A stretch of 37,473 nt of DNA, from contig JAQWKT010000054.1 of assembly GCA_029247685.1 (NCBI GenBank), positions 1-37,473 on the forward strand, written 5' to 3'. This document shows positions 23,926-31,984 of this stretch, in pieces. Both the position numbers and the translations under genes were made by a program. The stretch comes from Crocinitomicaceae bacterium (lineage in GTDB: Bacteria > Bacteroidota > Bacteroidia > Flavobacteriales_D > Crocinitomicaceae). Each line of letters opens with the position of its first letter. The stretch's first letter is position 1. The notes below the pieces were generated by a model. That model was not told the origin of the DNA, ran no database searches, and was given only the letters and a program-made list of their open reading frames with translations.

Positions 23926-24039
23926 AACAATTTAAAATTACGCATAATGAACAGCATTAAAAACTTATTTTAAATAAACTTGACATTTTACAGTATTTGG
24001 TCTGCTATTTGCAAATGATTTATATAAATTAGTTAACCG

Positions 24040-24681
24040 ATGAAAATCATTCCTGTTTTATTGACTTTTTTATTTGCCCTAACATCTATTGATATTTCTT
24101 CTCAAATTATTGATAAAGATCATTTATATGGAATATGGGTTTCTGAAAAAAAATCAAATGACACTATATTTTATAAAAAAAATAGGCTATCAGATGATTA
24201 TGTGAAAATGGATAGTTTAGCGAAAAAAAAATTTATAAAAACATTATTTATCGATTATATGCAATCCAACGGTTGGTTACTTCTTTATGGAATAAAAAAC
24301 ATTGAAGAAGTTTCGAGCGATTCTTTAGATGTTTTATTATCTAAAAGTCGTTCTTTTGATTTATTTAATCAACGTATTCAAAAACAAGAACTTAATGACC
24401 CCACATTCATATCCACCATCTCCGACTCCCCATGTTTTCAATTTTTAGAAAATGAAGAATTGAAGGTTTCACAAAATTGTGGTTGGTGTGGCACCCCTCC
24501 TATTTCTTATTGTCAATACACAGGAAAATGGTCCAAACAAAAGAATGACATTTATGATCTAAGCTACCCATTTTGGGGTGGAACTATTAGAGAAACCTGG
24601 AAAATAACTTCTTTATCTAAAGAAAAAATGGCAATAATTCGTGTTAATAGTAACGTAATTTATGATAAAAAGAAACGTTAA
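24040..24681 (+). CDS. exported protein, lipocalin-like
   Basis: A 213-residue protein with a signal peptide (MKIIPVLLTFLFALTSIDISSQ). The mature start LYGIWVSEKKSNDTIFYKK resembles the first strand of lipocalin-like domains in Bacteroidota. It has a Cys cluster CFQFL...NCGWCGTPPISYCQ, and the latter part (GKWSKQKNDIYDLSYPFWGG) looks like further strands. No function is recognised. Its last 20 bases overlap the next gene, the phosphoglycosyl transferase, in another frame, which suggests coupled translation. Whether it works with the glycan genes or only shares their transcript is not clear. Confidence 0.6.
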   Translation: MKIIPVLLTFLFALTSIDISSQIIDKDHLYGIWVSEKKSNDTIFYKKNRLSDDYVKMDSLAKKKFIKTLFIDYMQSNGWLLLYGIKNIEEVSSDSLDVLLSKSRSFDLFNQRIQKQELNDPTFISTISDSPCFQFLENEELKVSQNCGWCGTPPISYCQYTGKWSKQKNDIYDLSYPFWGGTIRETWKITSLSKEKMAIIRVNSNVIYDKKKR

Positions 24682-25201
24682 AAAACTCACTTTGAAAGTT
24701 ATTGCATTTATTTTATTGTTAATAATATCTCCATTATTTTTTTTAATATCTGCTCTTCTTTATCTCTATTCAACACAAAAACCTAAAATTATCTTTAGAC
24801 AAAAACGAATTGGGATTCAACAAAAAGAATTTATAATCTATAAATTTAAAACGATGGAAAAAAACCAAGTTACTTTTTTGGGTAAATTTCTTAGAAAAAC
24901 GGGTATTGATGAAATCCCCCAATTAATAAACATTCTTAAAGGAGAGATGTCTTTTGTTGGACCAAGGCCTCTAATGAAAGAGGATATAGATAGACTTGGA
25001 TGGACTAAACAAAAACATCTAAAAAGATGGTCTGTTAAACCTGGCATTACAGGGGGTGCACAATTACAAAACACCTGTAGTGCAGACTTATCTCTTGCCA
25101 ATGATTTAAGTTATGTAAAAAACAAGTCCTTGTTTTTAGATTTACGTATTTTTATGCGTTCTATATTTATCCCTATTCTTGGAAAAAAACACACGCAATG
25201 A
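24662..25201 (+). CDS. small phosphoglycosyl transferase (bacterial sugar transferase, PglC/WcaJ type)
   Basis: A 179-residue monotopic phosphoglycosyl transferase that should move a sugar-1-phosphate onto undecaprenyl phosphate. A hydrophobic N-terminal helix (about 10-36) is followed by FRQKRIG, the YKFKTM motif (60-65, normally YKFRTM), LRKTGIDEIPQLINILKGEM with the catalytic Asp83-Glu84 dyad, SFVGPRPL and KPGITG. The loop between YKFKTM and the LRKT helix is only about 10 residues, shorter than in most relatives, so this is a compact form. It lacks the extra N-terminal membrane domain of WcaJ. It overlaps the upstream gene by 20 bases and the downstream GAPDH-like gene by 4. Confidence 0.88.
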   Translation: MIKRNVKKLTLKVIAFILLLIISPLFFLISALLYLYSTQKPKIIFRQKRIGIQQKEFIIYKFKTMEKNQVTFLGKFLRKTGIDEIPQLINILKGEMSFVGPRPLMKEDIDRLGWTKQKHLKRWSVKPGITGGAQLQNTCSADLSLANDLSYVKNKSLFLDLRIFMRSIFIPILGKKHTQ

Positions 25202-26214
25202 AGGTTTTAGTTAATGGCATAGGCAATATTGGCACCACGCTTCTTAATTTACTAAGTGATTATAAGAGATTGCTTGGAATAGAGACTATTTATGCGCTTA
25301 AAAACACAAGCATTCATTCTTGGAACAAAACAGAAATAATGTTCCTTAAGGAAAAAGGGATTGTTCTATGCACGAAAAACAACACTGACGAATTCATCGA
25401 TTTTAATGAAATTAAAGAGGAAATCAATTATGTTTTTGATTGCAATGCAAATTCTTTTGGCATACGCAACAAAGAATGGTATAAAAAGCTTCCAAATTTA
25501 ATCGGATGCTCAGCACAAGGAAGTGAAAAAGGATTTGGAATTCCGCACATGGCTGGGCTAAATGATAAAATCATTTTAAATCAAAAATTTGCACAAATTG
25601 TATCTTGTAACACGCATTCTCTTGCTGCTATTATTAATTTAATTTGTCCAAAAACAAAAGACTTGATCGAAGGAGATTTTGTTATTGTTAGAAGATCAGA
25701 AGACTTGGGGAATCACGAACGTTTAGTTTCTGCCAATGTAATTTCTAGGCATCTTGATAAATCTATTGGAACTCATCATTCCATTGATGTAAAAGACTTG
25801 TTTAGAACCAAAAATATTGAGCTAAATATTCAATCTTCAGATATTACAACTCCAAGCCAATTACTTCATGCAGTTCGATTTAATCTTAAAACCAAAAACA
25901 ATTTAGATCAAAACGAAATATGCAACAAATTAAAAAACAATTCCTTTTTGTCTCAAACTTCTAAATTTGATTCGAATATCATTTTTGAACTAGGAAGAAA
26001 ATATGGAGCGTACGGTCGAATCTATTCTCATGCAATTATATTATCAAATAATCTAATAATAGATAAGAACAATATTAAGGGATGGGCATTTATTGCTCAA
26101 GAAGGAAACACCTTAATATCCACGATTAATGCTTATTTAATTCAAACAAAAAACAACAATACAGAAAACGCCATTAATAAAATTAAAAAAGATTTAATTT
26201 TAAAAGAATGGTAA
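25198..26214 (+). CDS. archaeal-type (type II) GAPDH-like NAD(P)-dependent dehydrogenase
   Basis: A 338-residue protein with an N-terminal Rossmann motif VNGIGNIGTTLL and a middle related to archaeal GAPDH. The SCNT box carries the candidate nucleophile Cys137 (VSCNTHSL versus archaeal VSCNTTGL). It is followed by IVRRSED, GTHHSIDVKDLF (archaeal SHHGPDV) and TTPSQLLH, whose His224 matches the catalytic His. Archaeal HQES near the C-terminus is replaced by AQEGN. Cys and His being retained suggests a thiol-dependent phosphorylating or non-phosphorylating aldehyde dehydrogenase, but the substrate is unknown; housekeeping GAPDH is normally the unrelated-looking type I. The ATG overlaps the phosphoglycosyl transferase stop (ATGA). 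An aldehyde in a surface glycan precursor is one possibility. Confidence 0.7.
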   Translation: MKVLVNGIGNIGTTLLNLLSDYKRLLGIETIYALKNTSIHSWNKTEIMFLKEKGIVLCTKNNTDEFIDFNEIKEEINYVFDCNANSFGIRNKEWYKKLPNLIGCSAQGSEKGFGIPHMAGLNDKIILNQKFAQIVSCNTHSLAAIINLICPKTKDLIEGDFVIVRRSEDLGNHERLVSANVISRHLDKSIGTHHSIDVKDLFRTKNIELNIQSSDITTPSQLLHAVRFNLKTKNNLDQNEICNKLKNNSFLSQTSKFDSNIIFELGRKYGAYGRIYSHAIILSNNLIIDKNNIKGWAFIAQEGNTLISTINAYLIQTKNNNTENAINKIKKDLILKEW

Positions 26215-26254
26215 TTTATTTATTAAATTTATAGTAACTATTAAAATAACATTT

Positions 26255-26626
26255 ATGAAAAAGAAAATTGCTACATTATTTATTGCTGGTGCTTGCATGT
26301 TTTTTACGAACATTAACGCACAACACATTTTAGTTAATGACACAGACATTAACGATCTTCCAATCAAATATTGCGAATTACGTGTAACTTCTGCTCTTAT
26401 GAGTCTTACAAAAGTGAAAGTTTATGTAGATTACGGACAAAAATGGAAAGCTTTTTCAAGACAAAACATCATGACAGATGATAAAAAAGTAGTTCGATTT
26501 AATTCTGCAGTGGCTGCACTAAATTTTATGGATAAAAATGGATGGGTATACGTAGAGCAAACCATTCAAAATAATGGGGATGGAAATGTTACCTATAAAT
26601 ATTTAATGAGAAAAAAAGCGGAATAA
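26255..26626 (+). CDS. small secreted protein of unknown function
   Basis: A 123-residue protein with a signal peptide (MKKKIATLFIAGACMFFTNINAQ). The mature part contains DINDLPIKYCELRV, then VKVYVDYGQKWKAF and a C-terminal half FNSAVAALNFMDKNGWVYVE. It looks like a compact alpha/beta domain. I do not recognise a named family, though similar small secreted proteins occur in Bacteroidota. It is separated by 40 bases from the GAPDH-like gene and is followed by a terminator hairpin, so it may be the last gene of that transcript or have its own weak promoter (TAAATTTA at 26224). Confidence 0.65.
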   Translation: MKKKIATLFIAGACMFFTNINAQHILVNDTDINDLPIKYCELRVTSALMSLTKVKVYVDYGQKWKAFSRQNIMTDDKKVVRFNSAVAALNFMDKNGWVYVEQTIQNNGDGNVTYKYLMRKKAE

Positions 26627-26653
26627 ACAGTTCCCTAAATTCAATAAAATATT

Positions 26654-26677
26654 AAAGGCCTTTTTCGGGCCTTTTTT
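26654..26677 (+). terminator. intrinsic terminator
   Basis: AAAGGCC and GGCCTTT form a 7-bp stem around a 7-base loop, with a T run that overlaps the stop codon of the convergent psd gene. On the plus strand it ends the secreted-protein gene; on the minus strand the downstream T run is short. Confidence 0.75.
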
Positions 26678-27341
26678 ATTTTAAGGTTGCAATTCTTGTT
26701 AAACGTCCCTTTACCTTCTGATTAAGTTCGACATTTATTTCTGATCCTAGAGGTAAAAAAACATCAATACGAGATCCAAATTTTATAAAACCAAATTCTG
26801 ATCCAGCATTTGCAGTATTATCTACTTCAGCATACAAACATATTCTCCTTGCTAAACTTCCTGCTATCTGACGAAATAGGACTTCTCTATTTTTAGCATC
26901 TTTTACAACCACTGTTGATCTCTCATTTTTTGTGCTACTTTTTGGATGCCAAGCAACTAAAAACAATCCTGGATGATATCTTACATAAGAAACATTTCCT
27001 GATATTGGGAAATAATTTGCATGTACATTTAAAGGCGACATAAAAATAGAAACCTGTATTTTTTTCTCTTTAAAATATTCGGGTTCATCCACTTCTTCAA
27101 TAGCAACAATTTTCCCATCTGCTGGACATAAGACCATGTTCTCAGAATAATTAACTTGTCTATTGGGTATTCTAAAAAACTGTAAAATCAAAAAGAATAA
27201 AAAAATGGGTACAAGAGCAATAATGGAAAGTAATATATGATTAATTTGACCATAAAGAAGGCCAAATATTAAAAATAAAACAACATGCGTTATTAGCAGG
27301 GTAAAAAGAATAATTCGATGTCCTTCTCTATGAAACTTCAT
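26676..27341 (-). CDS. psd: phosphatidylserine decarboxylase, short (archaeal-like) form
   Basis: A 221-residue short phosphatidylserine decarboxylase, which makes phosphatidylethanolamine. Two N-terminal hydrophobic segments (about 8-55) anchor it. LCPADGKI and the SIFMSPLNVHANYFPISG segment are conserved. The autocatalytic site is the Gly-Ser of GFIKFGSRIDVFLP (about 189-190), where cleavage yields the pyruvoyl subunit. A TTG 9 bases upstream would add three residues, but the ATG giving MKFHREGHRI matches the usual N-terminus. It follows cdsA directly, a natural phospholipid pair; phosphatidylserine synthase is not seen nearby. Confidence 0.93.
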   Translation of the reverse strand: MKFHREGHRIILFTLLITHVVLFLIFGLLYGQINHILLSIIALVPIFLFFLILQFFRIPNRQVNYSENMVLCPADGKIVAIEEVDEPEYFKEKKIQVSIFMSPLNVHANYFPISGNVSYVRYHPGLFLVAWHPKSSTKNERSTVVVKDAKNREVLFRQIAGSLARRICLYAEVDNTANAGSEFGFIKFGSRIDVFLPLGSEINVELNQKVKGRLTRIATLK

Positions 27342-27350
27342 TTTAATCAA

Positions 27351-28169
27351 TTAAAATAAATAATTATATATCTCTATCCAAAGATAGAAAAAAGGAACCG
27401 TGAAAACTACTGCATCAAAACGATCAAGTATTCCTCCATGTCCAGGCAATATATTTCCGGTGTCTTTAATATTTAAGCTTCTTTTAAAAAGAGATTCTAA
27501 AAGGTCTCCTAATACTGCACAAGGCGAAATAATTAAAGCTGCAATTAGCCAAAATGAAAGAGACATCGTATCTGAAAAAAGGTATATTAAAACAGCTGCA
27601 GGAAACGAAAAAAGAAAACCACCAATAGTACCTTCCCATGTTTTGTTAGGAGAAACTCTAAAAAACAACGGTTTTTTCCCATAGGCTTTTCCAATAAAAT
27701 AAGCCATGGAATCATTAATCCATATCAAAGAAAACATACCAATTAGTAAAACATATCCAAGTTTATTTTGAATTGCAATTTCCAACATCAAATTAAAAGG
27801 AAGTATAAAATAAATCCATGGAAATAATACCAAAGACAACACGATAATTGGTTGGTTGTTTTTGCGAAATAACTCTGATAATAAAACACAAAAGCAAAGA
27901 GGTGGAATTAATTTAAGAATAAAAACATCAAGTAAATCAAGCTGAACAAAAGCTATAATCAAATAAAAACATACTCCAGTAATCGTACTAAGATATCTTG
28001 GAGGCGCATATTTTTCATTAGATTTAAATAATCCAAAATATTCCCACAAACCAAGAATTATAAATAAAAGAAATGCAAGTGCTTGCATTTTTTCATCTAA
28101 TAGAATCGAACCTAGTAGAAATGTACCAAAAAAGAAACCTGTGATAGATCTAATCGCTAATTCAGACAT
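27351..28169 (-). CDS. cdsA: phosphatidate cytidylyltransferase
   Basis: A 272-residue multi-span membrane enzyme that makes CDP-diacylglycerol from phosphatidate and CTP. The sequence is hydrophobic throughout with about eight predicted spans. The family signatures are KTWEGTIGG in the middle and the C-terminal SLFKRSLNIKDTGNILPGHG, followed by GILDRFDA, which holds the metal- and substrate-binding Asp residues. It overlaps the DUF2007 gene by 8 bases upstream and is followed by psd. With psd it provides phospholipid head-group synthesis from a common precursor. Confidence 0.95.
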   Translation of the reverse strand: MSELAIRSITGFFFGTFLLGSILLDEKMQALAFLLFIILGLWEYFGLFKSNEKYAPPRYLSTITGVCFYLIIAFVQLDLLDVFILKLIPPLCFCVLLSELFRKNNQPIIVLSLVLFPWIYFILPFNLMLEIAIQNKLGYVLLIGMFSLIWINDSMAYFIGKAYGKKPLFFRVSPNKTWEGTIGGFLFSFPAAVLIYLFSDTMSLSFWLIAALIISPCAVLGDLLESLFKRSLNIKDTGNILPGHGGILDRFDAVVFTVPFFYLWIEIYNYLF

Positions 28170-28392
28170 TTATTTTATTAATTAATTGTTTAGCTTCTTG
28201 TTCAAATTCAGAAGGAACATAAACTTCGATGTAACCTATATGATAAAATGAATCTTTTATATTATTAATCATAACAGGAACCGATTCATTTTCTAAAGTT
28301 GATTTAAGCAAGTGAACTGTAATTTCATTATTTGAAGAAAAAAGAAGAACCCATTTAGGAGTCTGAGTTAGCTTTATCTGATTCAGGTTCAT
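28162..28392 (-). CDS. DUF2007-type small protein
   Basis: A 76-residue protein resembling DUF2007 (putative signal-transducing protein). The core, WVLLFSSNNEITVHLLKSTL, continues as ESVPVMINNIKDSFYHIG and a YIEVYVPSEFEQEAKQLI helix. These proteins are small cytosolic alpha/beta domains with unknown role. The frame extends upstream to an ATG at 28431, deep in ftsH; I choose the ATG at 28392 ([13 protein letters not shown]), which still overlaps the acidic ftsH tail by 38 bases. The 3' end overlaps cdsA by 8 bases. The start is uncertain. Confidence 0.7.
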   Translation of the reverse strand: MNLNQIKLTQTPKWVLLFSSNNEITVHLLKSTLENESVPVMINNIKDSFYHIGYIEVYVPSEFEQEAKQLINKINV

Positions 28393-30397
28393 TTTCTGAA
28401 GCAATTTCTTTATTCTCTTCCTTATTTTCATCAATTTTTAAGCTTTCATCTTTAGAAGAGGAAACAATAGTTTCACCTTGTTCTTTATTCTCTTCTTTAT
28501 CCCAAGGTCTTTTTCCAAAAATTTCCTTTAAATCTTCCTTAAAGATTACTTCCGAAGTTAATAGTTTATTTGCTAATTCTTTCAATTTATCTTTGTTCTT
28601 CTTAAGAATCTCAATAGCTCTTTTATATTGCGCCTCTATTAGTTTACTAACTTCCTGATCAATTATTTTAGCAGTGTCTTCAGAATATGGCTTTGTAAAC
28701 ATTTCTCTGCCTTGAGAATCGTAATAAGAAACGTTTCCTACTTTTTTATTAAGTCCATAAATAGAGACCATTGCATAAGCTTGTTTGGTTACTTTTTCTA
28801 AATCGGAAAGAGCTCCTGTACTTATTTTATTAAAAATAATAGACTCTGCCGCTCTTCCACCAAGTGCAGAACATATTTGATCAAGAATCTGCTCGGTAGT
28901 ATTTATGGAGCGTTCTTCTGGAAGATACCAAGCTGCACCTAGAGACTGTCCTCTTGGAACAATCGTAACTTTAACTAGAGGATGTGCATATTCTAATAAC
29001 CAAGAAATAGTTGCATGTCCAGCTTCGTGAAATGCGATTACCTGCTTCTCTTCTGGTGTAATTATTTTGTTCTTTTTTTCAAGACCTCCAATAATTCGAT
29101 CAACAGCATCAAGAAAATCTTGTTTATCCACTTCTTTTTTATCATTTCTTGCTGCGATTAATGCTGCTTCATTACATAAATTAGCGATATCTGCACCTGA
29201 AAATCCAGGAGTTTGCTTGGCAAGAAAATCCAAATCAATATTTTTAGAAATTTTAATTGGTTTTACATGAACTTCAAAAATTTCTTTTCTTTCATTTAAA
29301 TCAGGCATGTCAACATATATTTGCCTATCAAATCGACCTGCTCGCATTAATGCACCATCGAGAACATCAGCTCTATTAGTAGCCGCTAGAAGAATAACTC
29401 CAGAGTTAGTGCCAAACCCATCCATTTCCGTTAATAATTGATTTAAGGTGTTTTCTCGCTCATCATTTGTATTAAACCCGTTGTTTTTTCCTCTTGCACG
29501 TCCAATGGCATCAATTTCATCAATAAAAATAATACAAGGAGATTTCTCTTTTGCTTGCTTAAATAAATCTCTAACTCTAGAAGCCCCAACTCCAACAAAC
29601 ATTTCAACAAAATCAGAACCTGAAAGAGAGAAAAAGGGAACTTTTGCTTCTCCAGCTACAGCTTTGGCTAATAGTGTTTTTCCAGTTCCTGGAGGGCCTA
29701 CAAGTAATGCTCCTTTTGGAATTTTTGCTCCAAGATTGGTGTATTTATCTGGATTTTTTAGAAATTCAACAATTTCAACAACTTCTTCCTTCGCCCCTTC
29801 AAGACCAGCTACATCTTTAAAAGTAACATTTGTTGTTTTTCCTTTGTCATAAATTTGTGCTTTTGATTTCCCAATATTAAATATTTGACTACCAGCACCT
29901 CCACCTTTTCCGCCAGTCATTCTTCGCATTACAAAAACCCATATCAATACAATAATTAATATTGGAAGTAAAAAACTAACCAAAGAGCCTATCCAGTCTA
30001 CTCTATCCTCCGATACAACTTTTAAGTTTGCATCTCTTGTCTCAATAGCTTTTTCAAAATTACCAAGATCCCCGATATTTTCAATTTCAATTAAAACTTT
30101 TGTGGATTTTTTACTTTTATCTATGGATTTTTTTATGTCTTTAAAGTCTTTTTTATCCGATTTTTTTATGTAGCTAACGCCTTTATCATTAAGATTAAAC
30201 TCACATTTTTGGCCATTGATAATCTGTACATTTTGCACGTATTTACCTTCCACAAGTTCATAAAAAACTTTTTTATTTTTTAAAGGAACATGGCCACTCG
30301 TTATAGAAGGAAAAAGCTGAAATCCAATAATAGTTAAACCAATTATTGCATAAATCCAATAAATTGAAAATGGGTTTTTGTTTCGTTTTTTTGACAT
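28355..30397 (-). CDS. ftsH: ATP-dependent zinc metalloprotease FtsH
   Basis: A 680-residue membrane AAA+ protease. Two membrane segments (about 11-30 and 137-156) flank a periplasmic domain. The Walker A is GPPGTGKT (234-241), Walker B is [12 protein letters not shown], the SRH contains [20 protein letters not shown], and the zinc-binding HEAGH is at 457-461. The C-terminal tail is highly acidic and low complexity (ENKEEN... to SDS). FtsH degrades misfolded membrane proteins and regulates lipid and envelope synthesis in other bacteria. It is co-transcribed with rsfS (7-base gap) and overlaps the DUF2007 gene. The neighbourhood with cdsA and psd fits membrane homeostasis. Confidence 0.98.
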   Translation of the reverse strand: MSKKRNKNPFSIYWIYAIIGLTIIGFQLFPSITSGHVPLKNKKVFYELVEGKYVQNVQIINGQKCEFNLNDKGVSYIKKSDKKDFKDIKKSIDKSKKSTKVLIEIENIGDLGNFEKAIETRDANLKVVSEDRVDWIGSLVSFLLPILIIVLIWVFVMRRMTGGKGGGAGSQIFNIGKSKAQIYDKGKTTNVTFKDVAGLEGAKEEVVEIVEFLKNPDKYTNLGAKIPKGALLVGPPGTGKTLLAKAVAGEAKVPFFSLSGSDFVEMFVGVGASRVRDLFKQAKEKSPCIIFIDEIDAIGRARGKNNGFNTNDERENTLNQLLTEMDGFGTNSGVILLAATNRADVLDGALMRAGRFDRQIYVDMPDLNERKEIFEVHVKPIKISKNIDLDFLAKQTPGFSGADIANLCNEAALIAARNDKKEVDKQDFLDAVDRIIGGLEKKNKIITPEEKQVIAFHEAGHATISWLLEYAHPLVKVTIVPRGQSLGAAWYLPEERSINTTEQILDQICSALGGRAAESIIFNKISTGALSDLEKVTKQAYAMVSIYGLNKKVGNVSYYDSQGREMFTKPYSEDTAKIIDQEVSKLIEAQYKRAIEILKKNKDKLKELANKLLTSEVIFKEDLKEIFGKRPWDKEENKEQGETIVSSSKDESLKIDENKEENKEIASENEPESDKANSDS

Positions 30398-30404
30398 AAT
30401 GGTA

Positions 30405-30782
30405 TTAATTCAAATTTGGTATATCGGTTCTTATTGCATCTGCCCAAAGATCCTCTAAATCATAGGACTCTCTATTTTCTTTATAAAACACATGGGCCAC
30501 AACGCTTATGTAATCAAGTAAAATCCATTCGCTGTTTTGTTTTCCTTCAACATGCCAAGGCTTTTCACTTAGTTTTTTTGAAGTAAATTTAGTAATTGCA
30601 TCACAAATCCCTGAAATTTGGGTAGAAGAATCTCCACTACAAATAACAAAATAATCACAAACAGCATTATTAATGTTTCTTAAATCTAACAACACAATAT
30701 CCTTTGCTTTGTTCTCTTGCATTCCAAGTACAATTGCTTCGCTAAGATTAAGGGATGTTGATTTTGTAATTTCTTTTTGCAT
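30405..30782 (-). CDS. rsfS: ribosome silencing factor RsfS
   Basis: A 125-residue RsfS/Iojap family protein that binds uL14 and blocks 30S-50S joining under poor growth. Conserved segments are DIVLLDLRNI, CDYFVICSGDSSTQ, KPWHVEGKQNSEWILLDYI and VVAHVFYKENRESYDLEDLW. The length fits the family. It is the first gene of the operon rsfS-ftsH-DUF2007-cdsA-psd and is divergent from birA across 62 bases, where two -7 elements lie 5 bases apart. Confidence 0.94.
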   Translation of the reverse strand: MQKEITKSTSLNLSEAIVLGMQENKAKDIVLLDLRNINNAVCDYFVICSGDSSTQISGICDAITKFTSKKLSEKPWHVEGKQNSEWILLDYISVVAHVFYKENRESYDLEDLWADAIRTDIPNLN

Positions 30783-30798
30783 TATTTTTTCAATTCTA

Positions 30799-30806
30799 CA
30801 AATCTA
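30799..30806 (-). promoter_or_regulatory. -7 element for rsfS operon
   Basis: On the minus strand TAGATTTG is a full TAnnTTTG match. It ends 16 bases before the rsfS ATG, so the leader would be only about 10 bases long. No good -33 element is visible. Confidence 0.4.
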
Positions 30807-30811
30807 AGGCA

Positions 30812-30819
30812 TATATTTG
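30812..30819 (+). promoter_or_regulatory. -7 element for birA
   Basis: TATATTTG is a full TAnnTTTG match ending 25 bases before the TTG start of birA. It lies 5 bases from the opposite -7 element of rsfS, so the two promoters would overlap. No clear -33 TTG is seen. Confidence 0.4.
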
Positions 30820-30844
30820 AATTGTAATTCTTTAAATTTATTCC

Positions 30845-31582
30845 TTGGATAAATCTGTAAAAATTGGCCATTCAATAACACGACTAAAATCTGTTGATTC
30901 AACTAACAATTATGTTGCCATGTTATACAATCATGGGAAAATAAACCATGGTTGCGTCATTATGGCAGAGGAACAGACAAGAGGACGTGGTCAACGTGAC
31001 AATAAATGGATTTCAAATCCAAATGAAAATATTTTAATTTCTATTTGCATAGAGCCAATTAATTTTTTAGTTGAAAAACAATTTGATATCACTTGTTTTA
31101 CAAGTATTGCTATTATTAATTATTTGAATGAATTAGGAATTAAGGCAGAAATTAAATGGCCTAATGACATCATGGTAAATGGAAAAAAAATAGCTGGGAT
31201 ATTAATTGAAAATCAATTAAAAGGGAATTTAATTAAATTTAGTAATATTGGAATTGGTTTAAATGTTAATCAACTAGAATTCAATTTATTAAACTCTACA
31301 AGCGTAAGAAAAGAATTAAATAAAAAAACACTTATAAACAAGCACCTTTCTTTATTGTTAAATTCCTTAAACAAAACTTACGAGTCCTTATTTTATTTTG
31401 AAAATAAAATAAGAAATGGCTATTTAAGTAAGCTGTATCAATTTAATAGTTTAAAAAAATACAAGGCAAATAACAAACTATTTTATGGGAAAATAATTGG
31501 GGTTTCTAAATGGGGGAAATTATTAATTGAATCCCAAAATTTGACTTTAGAATTTGACAACAAAGAAATTGAATTTATTTAA
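30845..31582 (+). CDS. birA: biotin--[acetyl-CoA-carboxylase] ligase (class I, no HTH)
   Basis: A 245-residue biotin protein ligase that activates biotin as biotinyl-AMP and transfers it to carboxyl carrier protein. Family motifs are the VDSTNNY strand, the biotin-binding loop EEQTRGRGQRDNKWIS and IKWPNDIMVNGKKIAGILIE. There is no N-terminal HTH repressor domain, so it is a class I enzyme and not a biotin-responsive repressor. The start is TTG; MDKSVKIGHSITRLKSVDST fits the family N-terminus. It is convergent with the SRPBCC gene, and their stops share bases 31579-31582 (TTAA). Confidence 0.92.
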   Translation: MDKSVKIGHSITRLKSVDSTNNYVAMLYNHGKINHGCVIMAEEQTRGRGQRDNKWISNPNENILISICIEPINFLVEKQFDITCFTSIAIINYLNELGIKAEIKWPNDIMVNGKKIAGILIENQLKGNLIKFSNIGIGLNVNQLEFNLLNSTSVRKELNKKTLINKHLSLLLNSLNKTYESLFYFENKIRNGYLSKLYQFNSLKKYKANNKLFYGKIIGVSKWGKLLIESQNLTLEFDNKEIEFI

Positions 31583-31977
31583 GAAAAATGCGCAGATAAT
31601 TTTTTTGACATATAATTAAATAAAGCTCCTAATGGTTTTTCTACCATCATTTTTAAAAAAGCATTTACTTCTCCATTAAATTCAATATATCCAATGGATT
31701 TATCCTCTATATTTTTTGCATGAATTGTCAATTCAAATGGAAATGGAGATTTTTCTCCTGATTTTAAAAATAATTTTTCATCTCCCTCTCTACCATTTAA
31801 TACTAAAGAAATAGTTATTCCACCTTGAACTTTAAATGAACATGAATTTTCATTGGATTTAAAGTCAGATATTTTATCTATTGGTAACAACAACTCAATA
31901 TTTGAGGGTATAGCTATGAAATCAAGGGCACTTTTTGAAGATGCATTAATTTCAACTTTCTCGCTTTCAAGGTTCAT
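31579..31977 (-). CDS. SRPBCC (START-like) family protein
   Basis: A 132-residue protein resembling START/SRPBCC-like proteins. After MNLESEKVEINASSKSALDF the helix-grip core runs through IPSNIELLLPIDKISDF, SFKVQGGITISLVL and the long C-terminal helix EVNAFLKMMVEKPLGALFNY. The N-terminus was moved from 32034, which lies inside pyrE, to the ATG at 31977, giving a 7-base gap to pyrE and the usual family start. These proteins bind hydrophobic ligands in other cases; here the ligand is unknown. In Flavobacteriia I recall this gene next to pyrE and birA. Confidence 0.8.
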   Translation of the reverse strand: MNLESEKVEINASSKSALDFIAIPSNIELLLPIDKISDFKSNENSCSFKVQGGITISLVLNGREGDEKLFLKSGEKSPFPFELTIHAKNIEDKSIGYIEFNGEVNAFLKMMVEKPLGALFNYMSKKLSAHFS

Positions 31978-31984
31978 AATAAAT

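Noticed and set aside
23980-23985. TTGACA, a sigma-70-like -35 box before 24040
   Set aside because: Bacteroidota do not use the TTGACA/TATAAT consensus and no TAnnTTTG element stands at the right distance.
29448-29852. 134-codon open frame on the plus strand
   Set aside because: It is antisense to the highly conserved ftsH AAA+ domain; Ser/Pro-rich shadow translation with no family likeness.
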